Below, in pieces: positions 1 through 8,615 of a stretch of DNA of 64,000 bases (position 1 is its first letter; each line of letters begins with the position of its first letter). This DNA comes from an uncultured Nitrospira sp. (lineage in GTDB: Bacteria; Nitrospirota; Nitrospiria; Nitrospirales; Nitrospiraceae): the NCBI GenBank assembly GCA_902500825.1, contig CABVRX010000013.1:26460-90459 (forward strand), read 5' to 3'. Under the pieces are notes generated by a model, which saw only the letters and a program-made list of their open reading frames with translations, was not told the DNA's origin and searched no databases. Both the position numbers and the translations under genes were made by a program.

Positions 1-17
1 AAGCGCAAGTGTGCCAT
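1..17 (-). CDS. Start of a gene running off the left edge
   Basis: On the minus strand an ATG at 17-15 is preceded by a good ribosome-binding site (GGAGGG, about 6 nt upstream) and lies 2 nt beyond the stop codon of the MoaD-like gene. Only MAHLR is visible. The spacing suggests that it is the next gene of the same operon. In known sulfur-carrier cysteine clusters the missing partner is a JAMM-type protease, but nothing here shows what this protein is. Confidence 0.4.
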
Positions 18-19
18 GG

Positions 20-292
20 TTACCCTCCCGCGATCGCCGGGACGATGGACACCTCATCGCCGTCCTTGAGGGACGTGTCCTTCCCCTTGAGGAAACGAAT
101 GTCTTCTTCGTTGACATAAATGTTCACGAAGCGACGGAGCTCTCCCGTTTCATCGCACAAACGATCTTTGATGCCGGGATGTGTGCTATTCAATGCTTCG
201 ATCATCTCCACCACGCTGTCGGCTTTGGTCTCGACCTCTCCCTGGCCTTTGGTCAGGGGGCGAAGCGGAGTCGGAATACGAACTTTAATCAT
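20..292 (-). CDS. MoaD/ThiS-family sulfur carrier protein
   Basis: This 90-residue beta-grasp protein ends in Ala-Gly-Gly. A free C-terminal Gly-Gly is the hallmark of ThiS/MoaD/CysO carriers, which are adenylated by an E1-like enzyme and turned into a thiocarboxylate that donates sulfur. The start codon overlaps the threonine synthase stop by 4 nt, so the two are probably translationally coupled. The surrounding genes (MoeB/ThiF activator, threonine synthase, cysteine synthase fusion) suggest a role in amino-acid sulfur transfer like CysO of actinobacteria rather than molybdopterin synthesis, because no moaE is seen. Size and Gly-Gly end are seen directly; the pathway is inferred. Confidence 0.85.
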   Translation of the reverse strand: MIKVRIPTPLRPLTKGQGEVETKADSVVEMIEALNSTHPGIKDRLCDETGELRRFVNIYVNEEDIRFLKGKDTSLKDGDEVSIVPAIAGG

Positions 293-1539
293 GCGTCACC
301 ACCACCGTTCTTTCCCATTTTAAACGTTTTTTCAAAGTCCACCAGGCTGGGCTGAATGCGTACTGGGCGACCGACTGAATCGATCACCGCTTCCTGGGTC
401 TTCAGGCCGTTGCCGGTGACATAGGCCACCGTCACCTCATTCTTTTTGATCACCCCTTGCTTCACGAGCTTCTTGAGCACGCCGATCGTGACACCTCCGG
501 CTGTTTCCGCGAAGATGCCCTCGGTTTGGGCCAGCAGTTGGATGCCTTCCACCACTTCCTCATCCGTCACCATGTCCATGGATCCATGACTCTCGGCGGT
601 CGCCTTGAGCGCATAGTATCCATCGGCGGGGTTACCGATGGCCAGAGACTTGGCGATCGTCTGCGGTTTCACGGGCTTGAAGAAGTCGCGCCCGGCCTTG
701 AACGCGGTCGAGATCGGCGAGCAGCCCTCCGCTTGGGCGCCGTTGACCTTCGTGCGAACATTATCAATAAGACCCAAAGCCTTCATCTCATGAAGGCCTT
801 TCCAAATCTTGGTCAAGAGGGAGCCCGACGCCATCGGAATGACGACTTGATCCGGCGTTTTCCATCCCAATTGTTCCACCGTCTCAAAGGCAAGGGTCTT
901 GGAGCCCTCAGCATAGTAGGGACGGATGTTGATATTCACGAACGCCCAGCCATGTTCGCCGGCAATCTCGCTGCAGAGCCGGTTGACATCGTCGTAATTG
1001 CCTTCGATCTCGACGACATGGGGCTTATAAATGAGATTACCGAGCACCTTTGCCGCTTCAAGGTCCCCAGGAATGAATACATAGCAGTGCAGATTGGCGG
1101 AGGCAGCGTGCGCGGCCACGGAGTTCGCCAAGTTGCCGGTCGACGCGCAGGCCACCGTTTCGAAGCCGAGCTCACGCGCTCGCGTGAGGGCCACGGCCAC
1201 GACGCGATCTTTAAACGACAGGGTCGGGTGATTGACCGTGTCGTTCTTAATGTAGAGCTCGTCGAGCCCAAGATACGCACCGAGGTTCTTCGCCCGTACG
1301 AGCGGGGTGAAACCTGCGTGCGGTCCCACGAAGTTCGTCCCTTCGACCGGCAGCAGGTCAAGGTAGCGCCACATGCTGCGCGGACCGTCTTCGATCTTCT
1401 TGCGTGAAATAGTCTTCTTGATCTCGTCGTAGTTGTACTTCACCTCAAGGGGGCCGAAGCACATTTCGCAGACGTGGATCGCTTTCGTCGGGTATTCCTT
1501 GCCGCACTCACGGCAGATCAGCGCTTTCATTTTGCTCAT
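289..1539 (-). CDS. thrC: Threonine synthase
   Basis: Converts O-phosphohomoserine to threonine using pyridoxal phosphate. The 416-residue protein begins with a Zn-ribbon-like segment (Cys9, Cys12, Cys24, Cys27), followed by the fold-type II PLP core. The PLP lysine is Lys110 in the LSFKDR motif, and STGN near residue 133 is the phosphate-binding loop. This layout matches the archaeal/bacterial short-type threonine synthases with an N-terminal zinc ribbon. The gene starts 21 nt after the MoeB-like gene and overlaps the MoaD-like gene by 4 nt, so it is embedded in a sulfur-transfer operon. A homologous PLP enzyme using another phosphorylated substrate cannot be excluded. Confidence 0.88.
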   Translation of the reverse strand: MSKMKALICRECGKEYPTKAIHVCEMCFGPLEVKYNYDEIKKTISRKKIEDGPRSMWRYLDLLPVEGTNFVGPHAGFTPLVRAKNLGAYLGLDELYIKNDTVNHPTLSFKDRVVAVALTRARELGFETVACASTGNLANSVAAHAASANLHCYVFIPGDLEAAKVLGNLIYKPHVVEIEGNYDDVNRLCSEIAGEHGWAFVNINIRPYYAEGSKTLAFETVEQLGWKTPDQVVIPMASGSLLTKIWKGLHEMKALGLIDNVRTKVNGAQAEGCSPISTAFKAGRDFFKPVKPQTIAKSLAIGNPADGYYALKATAESHGSMDMVTDEEVVEGIQLLAQTEGIFAETAGGVTIGVLKKLVKQGVIKKNEVTVAYVTGNGLKTQEAVIDSVGRPVRIQPSLVDFEKTFKMGKNGGGDA

Positions 1540-1560
1540 CGTCGCACCACCTTATCAAAC

Positions 1561-2379
1561 CTATGCTGATGGACGCATGGCGCACCCGGCATAAGGGTCC
1601 CCATCGTCGAACAGCTCGGTAATCGTCGGATGTTCCCCGCAGAGCGCACAATTCGGGTTTCGGCGGACTTTGATTTCTCGGAATAGGGTTTTGCGCGCAT
1701 CGAAGTCGAGCAGGCGGTCCGTCAGCGGCCGTCCGATCCCGAGAACAAGCTTCAAGGCCTCTGTCGCCTGAATCGTTCCGATAATGCCTGCCAAGACGCC
1801 GATCACTCCTGCCTCCTGGCAGGAGGCGACCAAGCCGGGCGGTGGAGGCTTCTTGAACACGCAACGATAACAAGCCGATTTCTTCGGGATGATGGTCGTG
1901 ACGCGTCCGTCGAATCGCAGGATGCCGCCATGGACCAGCGGTTTGCCGGCGAAAAAGCAGGCGTCGTTGATCAGAAATTTCGCCGTAAAATTATCGACAC
2001 CGTCGATGACGACGTCGTAGTCGCCGACGATTTTGAGGGCGTTGCCGGCCGTGAGCCGTTCTTCGTACATCGACACAGAGACATCGGGGTTCAATGCCTG
2101 GATCTTTTCTTTGCCCGAGATGACCTTGGGGCGACCCACGTCGGGAGTATGGTGAAGAATTTGGCGTTGGAGATTGGTCAGATCCACCACATCACTGTCG
2201 ATCAACCCAATGGTGCCGACTCCGGCCGCGGCCAAATACAAGGCGGCAGGGGAACCGAGACCGCCGGCACCGACGAGAAGAATCTTGGATTTGGCGATTT
2301 TCTTCTGCCCCTTGCCGCCGACTTCAGGCAGCAGGATATGCCGGCTGTAACGGTTGATTTGTTCTTCGGTGAATTCCAT
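1561..2379 (-). CDS. moeB: MoeB/ThiF-family sulfur carrier adenylyltransferase
   Basis: E1-like enzyme that adenylates the C-terminal glycine of a ThiS/MoaD-type carrier so it can receive sulfur. The 272-residue protein has the nucleotide-binding loop VGAGGLGS near residue 37, the DNFTAKFLIN motif near 130, and two CxxC zinc pairs (CYRC near 178, CALC near 252). A conserved cysteine occurs in ASCQEAG. It has no C-terminal rhodanese domain, so it is of the short MoeB/ThiF type and needs an external sulfur source. It lies between the ThiS-cysteine synthase fusion and threonine synthase, separated from the former by a palindromic repeat. It may serve both carrier domains in the cluster. The gene symbol is assigned by family only. 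Confidence 0.85.
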   Translation of the reverse strand: MEFTEEQINRYSRHILLPEVGGKGQKKIAKSKILLVGAGGLGSPAALYLAAAGVGTIGLIDSDVVDLTNLQRQILHHTPDVGRPKVISGKEKIQALNPDVSVSMYEERLTAGNALKIVGDYDVVIDGVDNFTAKFLINDACFFAGKPLVHGGILRFDGRVTTIIPKKSACYRCVFKKPPPPGLVASCQEAGVIGVLAGIIGTIQATEALKLVLGIGRPLTDRLLDFDARKTLFREIKVRRNPNCALCGEHPTITELFDDGDPYAGCAMRPSA

Positions 2380-2386
2380 CTCAAAT

Positions 2387-2510
2387 AGGAATGCTGAAAA
2401 TGGCCTCTAGCTTTGTTCTCGGCTCGAAGAATTCCTCAACGTACCCCAGAGAGTACGCCTCCAGACTCTTCTCGCCTGCGGCCTCGCTGGCGACCGTTTT
2501 GAGCATTCCT
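2387..2510. repeat. Palindromic intergenic repeat, copy A
   Basis: About 124 bp bounded by AGGAATGCTGAAAA and TTTTGAGCATTCCT, with a central GTAC-containing palindrome (CAACGTACCCCAGAGAGTACGCC). It is the most diverged of four related copies; the others are at 13108, 29394 and 49727. It occupies the gap between the cysteine synthase fusion and the MoeB-like gene, both on the minus strand. No transposase is present. Confidence 0.8.
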
Positions 2511-2529
2511 CCTATTAACTGGCTGTTGG

Positions 2530-3669
2530 TCAGATATTAAAATACTTCTCGATGCTGATATAGCGTTCGCCTGTATCGCACAGGATGGTGACGACATTCT
2601 TATCGGGTCCCAATTCATCGGCGATCTTTTGGGCGGCGAACACATTGGCGCCGGCGGAAATGCCCACCAGCAGGCCTTCCTTCTTCGAAAGCTGTTTCGC
2701 GGTCTGATAGGCTTCGTCGTCCGTCACGGTGATCACGCGGTCAAGAATTTTCCGGTTGAGGACCTTAGGAATAAAGCCAGCACCGATCCCTTGAATTTTA
2801 TGCGGTCCTGGATCTCCGCCGGACAAAACCGGTGAGGTGGCCGGTTCGACGGCGATCACTTTGATCTGCGGATTCTTTTCCTTGAAGACTTCACCGCATC
2901 CCGTGATGGTCCCACCGGTTCCAACAGCGGCTACAAAGGCATCGATCTTCCCTTCGAGCACGTCCCAGATTTCCAGTGCCGTCGTCATCTTATGTATTGC
3001 AGGGTTGGCCGGGTTCGAGAATTGATCGGGCATAAAGTACGACGGATTTTGGGCCAAGATACTTTCCGCCTCCTTAATGGACCCTTTCATGCCCTCCCAC
3101 GCCGGTGTCAACACCAGCTGTGCGCCATACGACGACAGCAAGCTGGCCCGTTCCATGCTCATGCTTTCCGGCATCACGAGGATCAGTTTGTATCCACGCA
3201 CGGCCGCAACCAAGGCCAATCCGATGCCTGTGTTTCCGCTGGTGGGCTCAACAATGGTTCCGCCAGGCTTGAGCTTCCCTTGACGTTCTGCCTTATTGAT
3301 CATGCTGAGGCAGATCCGATCCTTGACGCTGCCGCCTGGGTTGAAAAACTCGACCTTCCCGTAAATCGTCGCTGAGCCGGGCTTTGAAAGACGGTTCAAC
3401 CGGACAAGCGGAGTCTTTCCGATCAGCTCGGTGATATCTTTGTGCAGCGTCGTACTCACCGACCCCCCTCCCATATAAAAGAGGAACTCCACGTGATCTC
3501 CTTCATTAAGGAAGGTTGTCGCAAGATGGGCACGATCCAGCACCTTGTCGTTGACCTCAACGGCGACCATCTGCGGCTCGATGTTCTTGGTCTTTAACAA
3601 ATCGAGGACGGTTCCGCTCTGGATCTCCTCTGGCTTTCCATTGATCTTGACCTGCACGGATTCTCCCAA
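2530..3669 (-). CDS. ThiS-like domain fused to PLP cysteine synthase
   Basis: The first 70 or so of 379 residues form a ThiS/MoaD-like beta-grasp domain ending in Gly-Gly-Gly (67-69). The rest is an O-acetylserine sulfhydrylase-type PLP enzyme: PLP lysine Lys116 in NPGGSVKDR, substrate loop TSGNTG at 143-148, and GTGGT near residue 250. Cysteine synthases make cysteine from O-acetylserine or O-phosphoserine and sulfide or a carrier thiocarboxylate. Here the Gly-Gly is internal, so the fused carrier could act only after cleavage behind it; otherwise the domain may dock the free carrier or the activator. It lies upstream of moeB, thrC and the free carrier on the same strand. CysK versus CysM specificity cannot be decided by eye. 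Confidence 0.88.
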   Translation of the reverse strand: MGESVQVKINGKPEEIQSGTVLDLLKTKNIEPQMVAVEVNDKVLDRAHLATTFLNEGDHVEFLFYMGGGSVSTTLHKDITELIGKTPLVRLNRLSKPGSATIYGKVEFFNPGGSVKDRICLSMINKAERQGKLKPGGTIVEPTSGNTGIGLALVAAVRGYKLILVMPESMSMERASLLSSYGAQLVLTPAWEGMKGSIKEAESILAQNPSYFMPDQFSNPANPAIHKMTTALEIWDVLEGKIDAFVAAVGTGGTITGCGEVFKEKNPQIKVIAVEPATSPVLSGGDPGPHKIQGIGAGFIPKVLNRKILDRVITVTDDEAYQTAKQLSKKEGLLVGISAGANVFAAQKIADELGPDKNVVTILCDTGERYISIEKYFNI

Positions 3670-3813
3670 GTTGGCTTAGAGATTAAAGAATTTTGAAATT
3701 AGCAAAGGCATGCGCTGCTTGTCAAGGTTACGGTACTCATGTGAGAGACACACACGCTCAAGAGGATTCATGCTCCACGATATCAGCTGAACGGAGAGGA
3801 TAGTCCTGGATGG

Positions 3814-4245
3814 TTGCTTGACTTTGATCCGGCTCGTCGCCACTATGCCGCCTGCAAGGTCTCCAGAATGTGGAAAAAGAACTTCCTCTTTCGCGCCGCT
3901 GAATCGACACCGTTGGCCGAGTCCGAGAACGAGCTGTTCCATGATACGGAACCGGCGCTGGACAGTGCCGGCCTTGTCCTGGATAAGTTTCTCTCGGTCT
4001 GGGTACAGGGCGAAGGGACGGAGGAAAAGCCGTCGACCTTTACGAATCTGTATGTCCGAACCGCGATGCTGGATATGAGGAAACACGTGAGTCTGCTCCA
4101 GCCACTTCAAGGGCGCTCACATCAGATCAAACAATTACTCACCAAGGAGCAGAAAGAGTTTCTCCGACAATGGCTTCAGGTGCATGCCCCTGAGGCCTGG
4201 GAGTCGTCTGAAGATCACTTCCGTGACCTTTTCGAGCTGGAATGA
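3814..4245 (+). CDS. Conserved hypothetical protein
   Basis: This is a 143-residue soluble protein without signal peptide or membrane segment. I do not recognise the family. The reading frame opens at a TTG (3814) preceded by GGAGAGGA at 3793-3800; no ATG is available upstream in frame. Its stop codon overlaps the start of the following HKD-motif gene (ATGA), which argues that it is real and co-transcribed. The competing frame on the opposite strand (3676-4110) lacks such coupling. The start codon is less certain than the frame. Confidence 0.6.
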   Translation: MLDFDPARRHYAACKVSRMWKKNFLFRAAESTPLAESENELFHDTEPALDSAGLVLDKFLSVWVQGEGTEEKPSTFTNLYVRTAMLDMRKHVSLLQPLQGRSHQIKQLLTKEQKEFLRQWLQVHAPEAWESSEDHFRDLFELE

Positions 4246-4808
4246 TCCGGCCTTCACCGCTCCAATTATTCACGCAGCGCTGCCGAAGGATCGCCATCTG
4301 GCTGTTTGCCGCAGTCCTGTTTGCGCCAAACTGGGCGGTCTCTGCGGCATCGGTGGAAGTCTGGTATGGCCCGGAGGATAGGCCGCTCGAACAGCTCGTG
4401 CGGATGTATGATCGCGCCCAACGATATATCTTCGTCGCCGTATACGGGTTGACATCGCCGCTTACGGTGAAGGCGCTGGTCGAGGCGAAACGGCGCGGTG
4501 TGGATGTTCGTATTGTGACGGATCGCGAGCGACTTGAAGATGTGAAACAGTCGACGGCCCTCTCAACGTTGCACGAAGCCGGGATTCCGATCAAGATCAA
4601 TCGGCATGACGCTTTGATGCATTTGAAACAGGCGGTGATCGACGACGAGATCAATACCAACGGGTCCATGAATCAGACGACCAGTGGAAATCGCTATAAT
4701 GATGAGCGGCTGGATATCATCAGGGACCACACGCTTGCCGTCAAAACGCGTGAAAAGTTTCTTTCGCTCTGGAACGATCACGAGCGATTCCAGGAGTGGA
4801 AAAAGTAG
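4242..4808 (+). CDS. Exported phospholipase D-like (single HKD) protein
   Basis: This 188-residue protein starts with a hydrophobic signal segment (residues 17-35, ending VSAAS) and carries one HxKxxxxD motif (HLKQAVID near residue 127), followed by GSMN. This single-motif organisation is typical of Nuc-type phosphodiesterases, which act as dimers on DNA or phospholipid. It probably works in the periplasm. The gene overlaps its upstream neighbour by 4 nt. Whether it is a nuclease or a lipid-acting enzyme cannot be read from the sequence. Confidence 0.82.
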   Translation: MIRPSPLQLFTQRCRRIAIWLFAAVLFAPNWAVSAASVEVWYGPEDRPLEQLVRMYDRAQRYIFVAVYGLTSPLTVKALVEAKRRGVDVRIVTDRERLEDVKQSTALSTLHEAGIPIKINRHDALMHLKQAVIDDEINTNGSMNQTTSGNRYNDERLDIIRDHTLAVKTREKFLSLWNDHERFQEWKK

Positions 4809-4942
4809 GAACGTTGAGGGTGGGGTGCAACGCATTTTTATGGCCGAGAAAGACTGAGGAACAATGGATCGCCTGACGGAAGCTGGATTGTTGCCAGATC
4901 ATTCTGTGCGTGACAGGGTAGTCAGAGGCAGTCAGTAACATC

Positions 4943-5698
4943 ATGCAATCGGTCGATTGGACGATAGATGGATTGCCTGAAGAGACACAAAAACTCTTAA
5001 AGCTATACGTGAAAGATGTCGCAAAAATCTATGAAAATGAATTGGAAGGGATTCTGTTGTATGGCAGTGCGGTGCGAGAAGAATTCTTGCCGGGTCGTTC
5101 CAATCTCAACCTGCTGTTGGTGATGTCGTCTTATGACCTCGCGGTGCTGAAAAAGTATGACACCATTCATAAGCGCTGGAGCAAAGAGCAAGTGGTTGTC
5201 CCTCTGTTCCTCACGTCCGGCGATCTCCAATCCGCTTCATTGGCCTTCCCTCTTGAATACCAAGACATCCACGAATGCCATCGACTGTTGTGGGGACAAG
5301 ACCCCTTCGTCGGTCTCAAGATCGATACTCGTTACTTGACCTCAGAAATTCTCCAGGCGTTACGAGGAAATCTGCTCCGTCTGCGTCAGCGCCTCGTGGA
5401 GGGGAGGAGCACCGAAGAAGCCATGACCATCCTCTTGTCGCTCTCCATCACCGCGCTTCTGCCGGCGCTTCGAGGTTTGCAGCGACTGCTGTCACGACCT
5501 GTGCTTGCGCATGGGGAGGCGCTCCTGAACGATCTTGAATCTTATCTGGAAATCGACCTGACTGGGCTTCGCGATGCACTCTTGCTCAAACGTGGGCACA
5601 TCTCGCCAGGCCAGAAAGAGATCCCAAGGCTCATGGACCGATATCTTGAAAGTCTGACGAAGCTCGTGACTACCGCCGAAGCCCGAATCACACGATGA
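4943..5698 (+). CDS. Nucleotidyltransferase-fold protein with altered active site
   Basis: The 251-residue protein has a MNT/Pol-beta-type nucleotidyltransferase start: LLYGSAVREEF near residues 39-49, with the GS signature. The usual catalytic DxD pair is replaced by NLN in RSNLNLLLVM (about 54-63). The rest is helical and leucine-rich. The loss of both acidic residues suggests an inactive or binding-only domain. It overlaps the next gene (TPM protein) by 4 nt, so the two are likely translated together. No partner HEPN gene is adjacent, which argues against a classic MNT/HEPN toxin pair. Confidence 0.65.
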   Translation: MQSVDWTIDGLPEETQKLLKLYVKDVAKIYENELEGILLYGSAVREEFLPGRSNLNLLLVMSSYDLAVLKKYDTIHKRWSKEQVVVPLFLTSGDLQSASLAFPLEYQDIHECHRLLWGQDPFVGLKIDTRYLTSEILQALRGNLLRLRQRLVEGRSTEEAMTILLSLSITALLPALRGLQRLLSRPVLAHGEALLNDLESYLEIDLTGLRDALLLKRGHISPGQKEIPRLMDRYLESLTKLVTTAEARITR

Positions 5699-6447
5699 TC
5701 GCTCGATCAGAGACACACACAATAGGGATCGCTTTCATCAGCCTGGTACTCGTACTGTGGGCCGTCGATACACACGCGTCGCTCTATGATCGGCCCAAAG
5801 AACGTATCCCGCTTCCCAGCCCTATTGGATATGTCAGCGATCATGCACAAGTGGTGGAGCAGGAGTGGAAGGACCGCATCCGGTCCGTCTGCATCGATCT
5901 TGAAAAGAAAAGCGGTGTAGAGATGGTGATCGTCACAGTCCCCAGCATCAAGCCGTATCCGTCGGCCAAGCACTATGCGGACGCGCTGTATGAAAAATGG
6001 CAAATCGGTTCGACGCAACAGGAACATGGGGTGATGGTCCTAGTGGCGGTGCAGGAGCGGCAGGCGGCGATGGCCTTGGGGCGCAAAATGTTTCCGGTCA
6101 TCACGCCGACTGTCAGGAATGAGGTCAGTCGTGACTATCTTCAGCCGGCGATCGAACGGGGTCATTTCGGGGAAGGGTTGTATCGAACGGCGGTTGCCTT
6201 GGCGACGCCGGCGCAAGAAGTACGGCTCAATACTCCCTCACGGCCTCGCATCAAAGGACTCGGAATTTGGATTACGCTTGGTACCACCATCGCCGTCGTG
6301 TTGTTTTTCTGGTGGATCAGCCGCCCCGATCTACGACATCCCTATCGACGCATCCAGAAAGGTGAATATTGGGGGACCGGCCAAGGCGGATTCGGCGGCA
6401 ACTGGGGTGGCTTTGGCGGCGGCACCAGCGGGGAGGGGTACAGATAG
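5695..6447 (+). CDS. TPM-domain membrane-anchored protein
   Basis: The 250-residue protein has an N-terminal signal/anchor (about 9-28), a TPM domain (formerly DUF477; about 43-165, including VSDHAQVVE and the VEMVIVTVPS strand), a transmembrane helix near 195-213, and a Gly-rich tail (GGFGGNWGGFGGG). TPM proteins occur at the envelope or thylakoid; some have phosphatase activity or help photosystem repair, but the bacterial role is generally unknown. Gly-rich tails of this kind are common in the family. The start codon overlaps the preceding nucleotidyltransferase-like gene. Confidence 0.82.
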   Translation: MIARSETHTIGIAFISLVLVLWAVDTHASLYDRPKERIPLPSPIGYVSDHAQVVEQEWKDRIRSVCIDLEKKSGVEMVIVTVPSIKPYPSAKHYADALYEKWQIGSTQQEHGVMVLVAVQERQAAMALGRKMFPVITPTVRNEVSRDYLQPAIERGHFGEGLYRTAVALATPAQEVRLNTPSRPRIKGLGIWITLGTTIAVVLFFWWISRPDLRHPYRRIQKGEYWGTGQGGFGGNWGGFGGGTSGEGYR

Positions 6448-6545
6448 TCGAGTAGGCGCTCCTGTCATGAGAGCGCGGGAGCTGTAGCCTGCTTTCATCA
6501 AATCTCTCCTTCAGCTATACTCCAGACATGAAAAAGGAAAGTGTA

Positions 6546-6800
6546 ATGACCAGGGTGAATAGCGCTGATGCCAAGAGGCAGTTAGGCCAAATTCTTGCGC
6601 GCACAGCTCGCACCAAACGTCGGGTGATAGTCACCAGCCGAGGCAAAGATGTGGCAGCAGTTGTGCCGATCGAAGACGTGCAACTGCTCGAAAACATCGA
6701 AGATCGATTGGACCTCGATGAGGCCCGTGCGGCATTGGCGAGTGTCAAGAGAGAAGGCACGGTCGCGTGGACGAAAATCAAGCGAGATCTTGGTTTATGA
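6546..6800 (+). CDS. Phd/YefM-type antitoxin
   Basis: This small protein (84 residues from this start) has the typical Phd/YefM N-terminal half: MTRVNSADAKRQLGQIL followed by VIVTSRGKDVAAVVPIED. Such antitoxins bind their operator DNA with the N-terminus and neutralise a RelE/ParE- or Doc-type toxin with the C-terminus. I chose the ATG at 6546 because GGAAAG lies just upstream; an ATG at 6528 would add six residues but has no clear ribosome-binding site. The toxin gene follows after 5 nt. Confidence 0.82.
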   Translation: MTRVNSADAKRQLGQILARTARTKRRVIVTSRGKDVAAVVPIEDVQLLENIEDRLDLDEARAALASVKREGTVAWTKIKRDLGL

Positions 6801-6805
6801 GTTGA

Positions 6806-7066
6806 GTGGTGACGTATCAGATCGAGTTCTCTCGTCAAGCCGCTCGCCAGTTCAGGAACCTGCCATCCCAGATTCAACAGCGACTCAAATCACGAATCGA
6901 CTCCCTTGCCGCAATGCCACGTCCTCATGGATCTGAAAAACTCAGCGGCGCTGATCAGCTCTACCGTATTCGTGTTGGAGACTATCGCATCGTCTATGCC
7001 GTTGAAGACAATCGACTATTTGTGCTCGTCGTAAAAGTTGGCCATCGTCGTGAGGTCTATCGTTAG
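6806..7066 (+). CDS. RelE/ParE-family toxin
   Basis: The 86-residue protein starts at GTG (6806, or a second GTG at 6809), 5 nt after the antitoxin stop. It shows the RelE pattern: an N-terminal FSRQAARQFRNLP helix, central LSGADQLYRIRVGDYRIVYAV strands and a C-terminal VVKVGHRREVYR. Members cleave ribosome-bound mRNA or poison gyrase; the LYRIRVGDYRIVY motif and terminal HRREVY fit the mRNA-interferase RelE branch better. With the preceding gene it forms a complete type II pair that looks intact. Confidence 0.85.
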   Translation: MVTYQIEFSRQAARQFRNLPSQIQQRLKSRIDSLAAMPRPHGSEKLSGADQLYRIRVGDYRIVYAVEDNRLFVLVVKVGHRREVYR

Positions 7067-7109
7067 GACCAGAGTCAGAATGACCAGTATCTGTACCGGA
7101 GGCCCATTC

Positions 7110-7883
7110 ATGAAGACCAGTTATTCCTGGAAGCACTTCCCGCATTCCCTGCTTGTCATTGCCACTCTCGCCGTGCTCGTGTCTGGTTGCTCCACCACGA
7201 GCAAGGAAACCAAGAGTGCGTCAGTTTCCCCTCAAGAGCCCACCGATGCTGCGATTGAGCGCTACATCCGGGCTCATCCGGAAGTGATCGAACAATCGCT
7301 CCAGGGATTGCTGGCCAAACGCGAAGCAGAACTGAAGGAGCGTCACAAAGCTGCCCTGGCAACGAAGCAAAACGAACTGTTGCACGATCCGGCATCACCG
7401 GTCAGCGGCAATCCGAAGGGCGAGATCACCCTGGTCGAGTTTTATGACTATCGCTGCGGATTCTGTAAGAAGGCAGCTTCGGCTGTCACGGAACTCCAGA
7501 AGGTCGATCCACGGGTGCGCGTCGTCTACAAGGACTTCCCCATTCTGGGTGAACCATCGGAACTCGCGGCCAAGGCCGCGCTCGCGTCTCAAGCGCAAGG
7601 CAAGCACCAAGCCTTCCACGAAGCGTTGCTCGCTTCCCACGCAGACATGAGCAAGGAAGCTATCTTGAAGATTGCCGTGAATGTCGGTCTCGATGCCAAG
7701 CGCCTGGAAACGGACATGGCCAATCCGAAGTGGCAGGCCGTCATTGAGAAAAATCGAGCCCTGGCCCGCGAACTGGGCATTTCGGGGACACCAGGCTTTA
7801 TCGTGGGCAATGAACTGGTACCTGGATGGTTGGATTTGAACGGACTAAAAGAACTCATTGCGCGGGCGGGACACGGACGATGA
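7110..7883 (+). CDS. DsbA-family thiol-disulfide lipoprotein
   Basis: The protein has 257 residues from the ATG at 7110, which has a CCGGAGG ribosome-binding site; an in-frame upstream start at 7038 has none. A lipoprotein signal ends in LVSGC (Cys27), so it should be membrane-anchored in the periplasm. After a charged helical linker comes a thioredoxin fold with the CGFC active site in FYDYRCGFCKK and the cis-Pro motif GTPGF. The domain resembles the BdbD/Com1 branch of DsbA-like oxidoreductases. A damaged copy of its last 66 codons lies downstream at 8616-8819. Confidence 0.87.
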   Translation: MKTSYSWKHFPHSLLVIATLAVLVSGCSTTSKETKSASVSPQEPTDAAIERYIRAHPEVIEQSLQGLLAKREAELKERHKAALATKQNELLHDPASPVSGNPKGEITLVEFYDYRCGFCKKAASAVTELQKVDPRVRVVYKDFPILGEPSELAAKAALASQAQGKHQAFHEALLASHADMSKEAILKIAVNVGLDAKRLETDMANPKWQAVIEKNRALARELGISGTPGFIVGNELVPGWLDLNGLKELIARAGHGR

Positions 7884-8040
7884 TGAATGATGGCCCGGAT
7901 CTATAAATGGAACGACGGTCATCTCAGTGGCGCTTGACGACGGCTGGTAACTGGCTGAAAATGCGCCATGCATCGGAAGTTCGTAGCTTCCGCGGATCAT
8001 CTAAACAAGCTAAGTGTTATAGCTAAAGCAGAAAAATAGC

Positions 8041-8313
8041 ATGCCAACGATTTCCATGTTTTATGGGATTCTCATTCGGATGTTCTTTCGAGACACCGAG
8101 AAACACCACATGCCACACATACATGCCGACTATCAAGGTAAAGTTGCAGTGTACTCCATCCCTGACGGAACGCTTTTGGCCGGCGACCTGCCTTCGAATA
8201 AACACAAGCTAGTCGTCGCATGGATCGAGATTCATCAAGAAGATCTGCTTGCAGACTGGGATTTGGCTGTCAAAGGTAAGAAACTCTTTCCAATCAAAGG
8301 ACTTGACCAATGA
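8041..8313 (+). CDS. DUF4160-domain protein
   Basis: The 90-residue protein opens with MPTISMFYGILIRMFF and contains HHMPHIHADYQGK, the recognisable pattern of DUF4160. The function is not established. DUF4160 genes are usually followed by DUF2442 genes, as here (4 nt overlap), and the pair travels with accessory DNA and toxin-antitoxin-like clusters. No good ribosome-binding site precedes the ATG. A hairpin (CGGAAG/CTTCCG, 7976-7994) lies upstream. Confidence 0.83.
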   Translation: MPTISMFYGILIRMFFRDTEKHHMPHIHADYQGKVAVYSIPDGTLLAGDLPSNKHKLVVAWIEIHQEDLLADWDLAVKGKKLFPIKGLDQ

Positions 8314-8567
8314 GAATTACGGAACTACACGCAGACCCAAACTGGGTGCTATCCATCGTGACAGATGATGGTCGCATCGGCCGGTTTGATGTGAGCCCCT
8401 ATCTTCAGTATGAGGCGTTCGAGGCGCTTAGAGACCAGAACGAGTTTGTGAAGATCATCAATGGTGGGTACTTTGTCGAATGGGATTGTGGTGCTGATTT
8501 GTCAGCGGACACTATTGAGGCACGGTGGCAGCTTGTTGGAGAGGCAGCCCGACAGAGAACCGCATAA
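8310..8567 (+). CDS. DUF2442-domain protein
   Basis: The 85-residue protein follows the DUF2442 pattern: WVLSIVTDDGRIGRFDVSPY, then the region around FVKIINGGYFVEWDCGADLS and the C-terminal ADTIEARW. It overlaps the DUF4160 gene by 4 nt. The family is annotated in some cases as a helix-turn-helix or antitoxin-like partner, but the biochemistry is unknown. The pair sits between the DsbA-like gene and a broken copy of that gene's 3' end, indicating local rearrangement. Confidence 0.82.
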   Translation: MRITELHADPNWVLSIVTDDGRIGRFDVSPYLQYEAFEALRDQNEFVKIINGGYFVEWDCGADLSADTIEARWQLVGEAARQRTA

Positions 8568-8615
8568 CAAATCGGATCGGCGGACTTCGCTAATCCCTCC
8601 CTCTGATTTTACGAT

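Noticed and set aside
457..1407. A 316-codon frame antisense to threonine synthase
   Set aside because: The opposite strand carries a clear threonine synthase; this frame is a codon-bias shadow.
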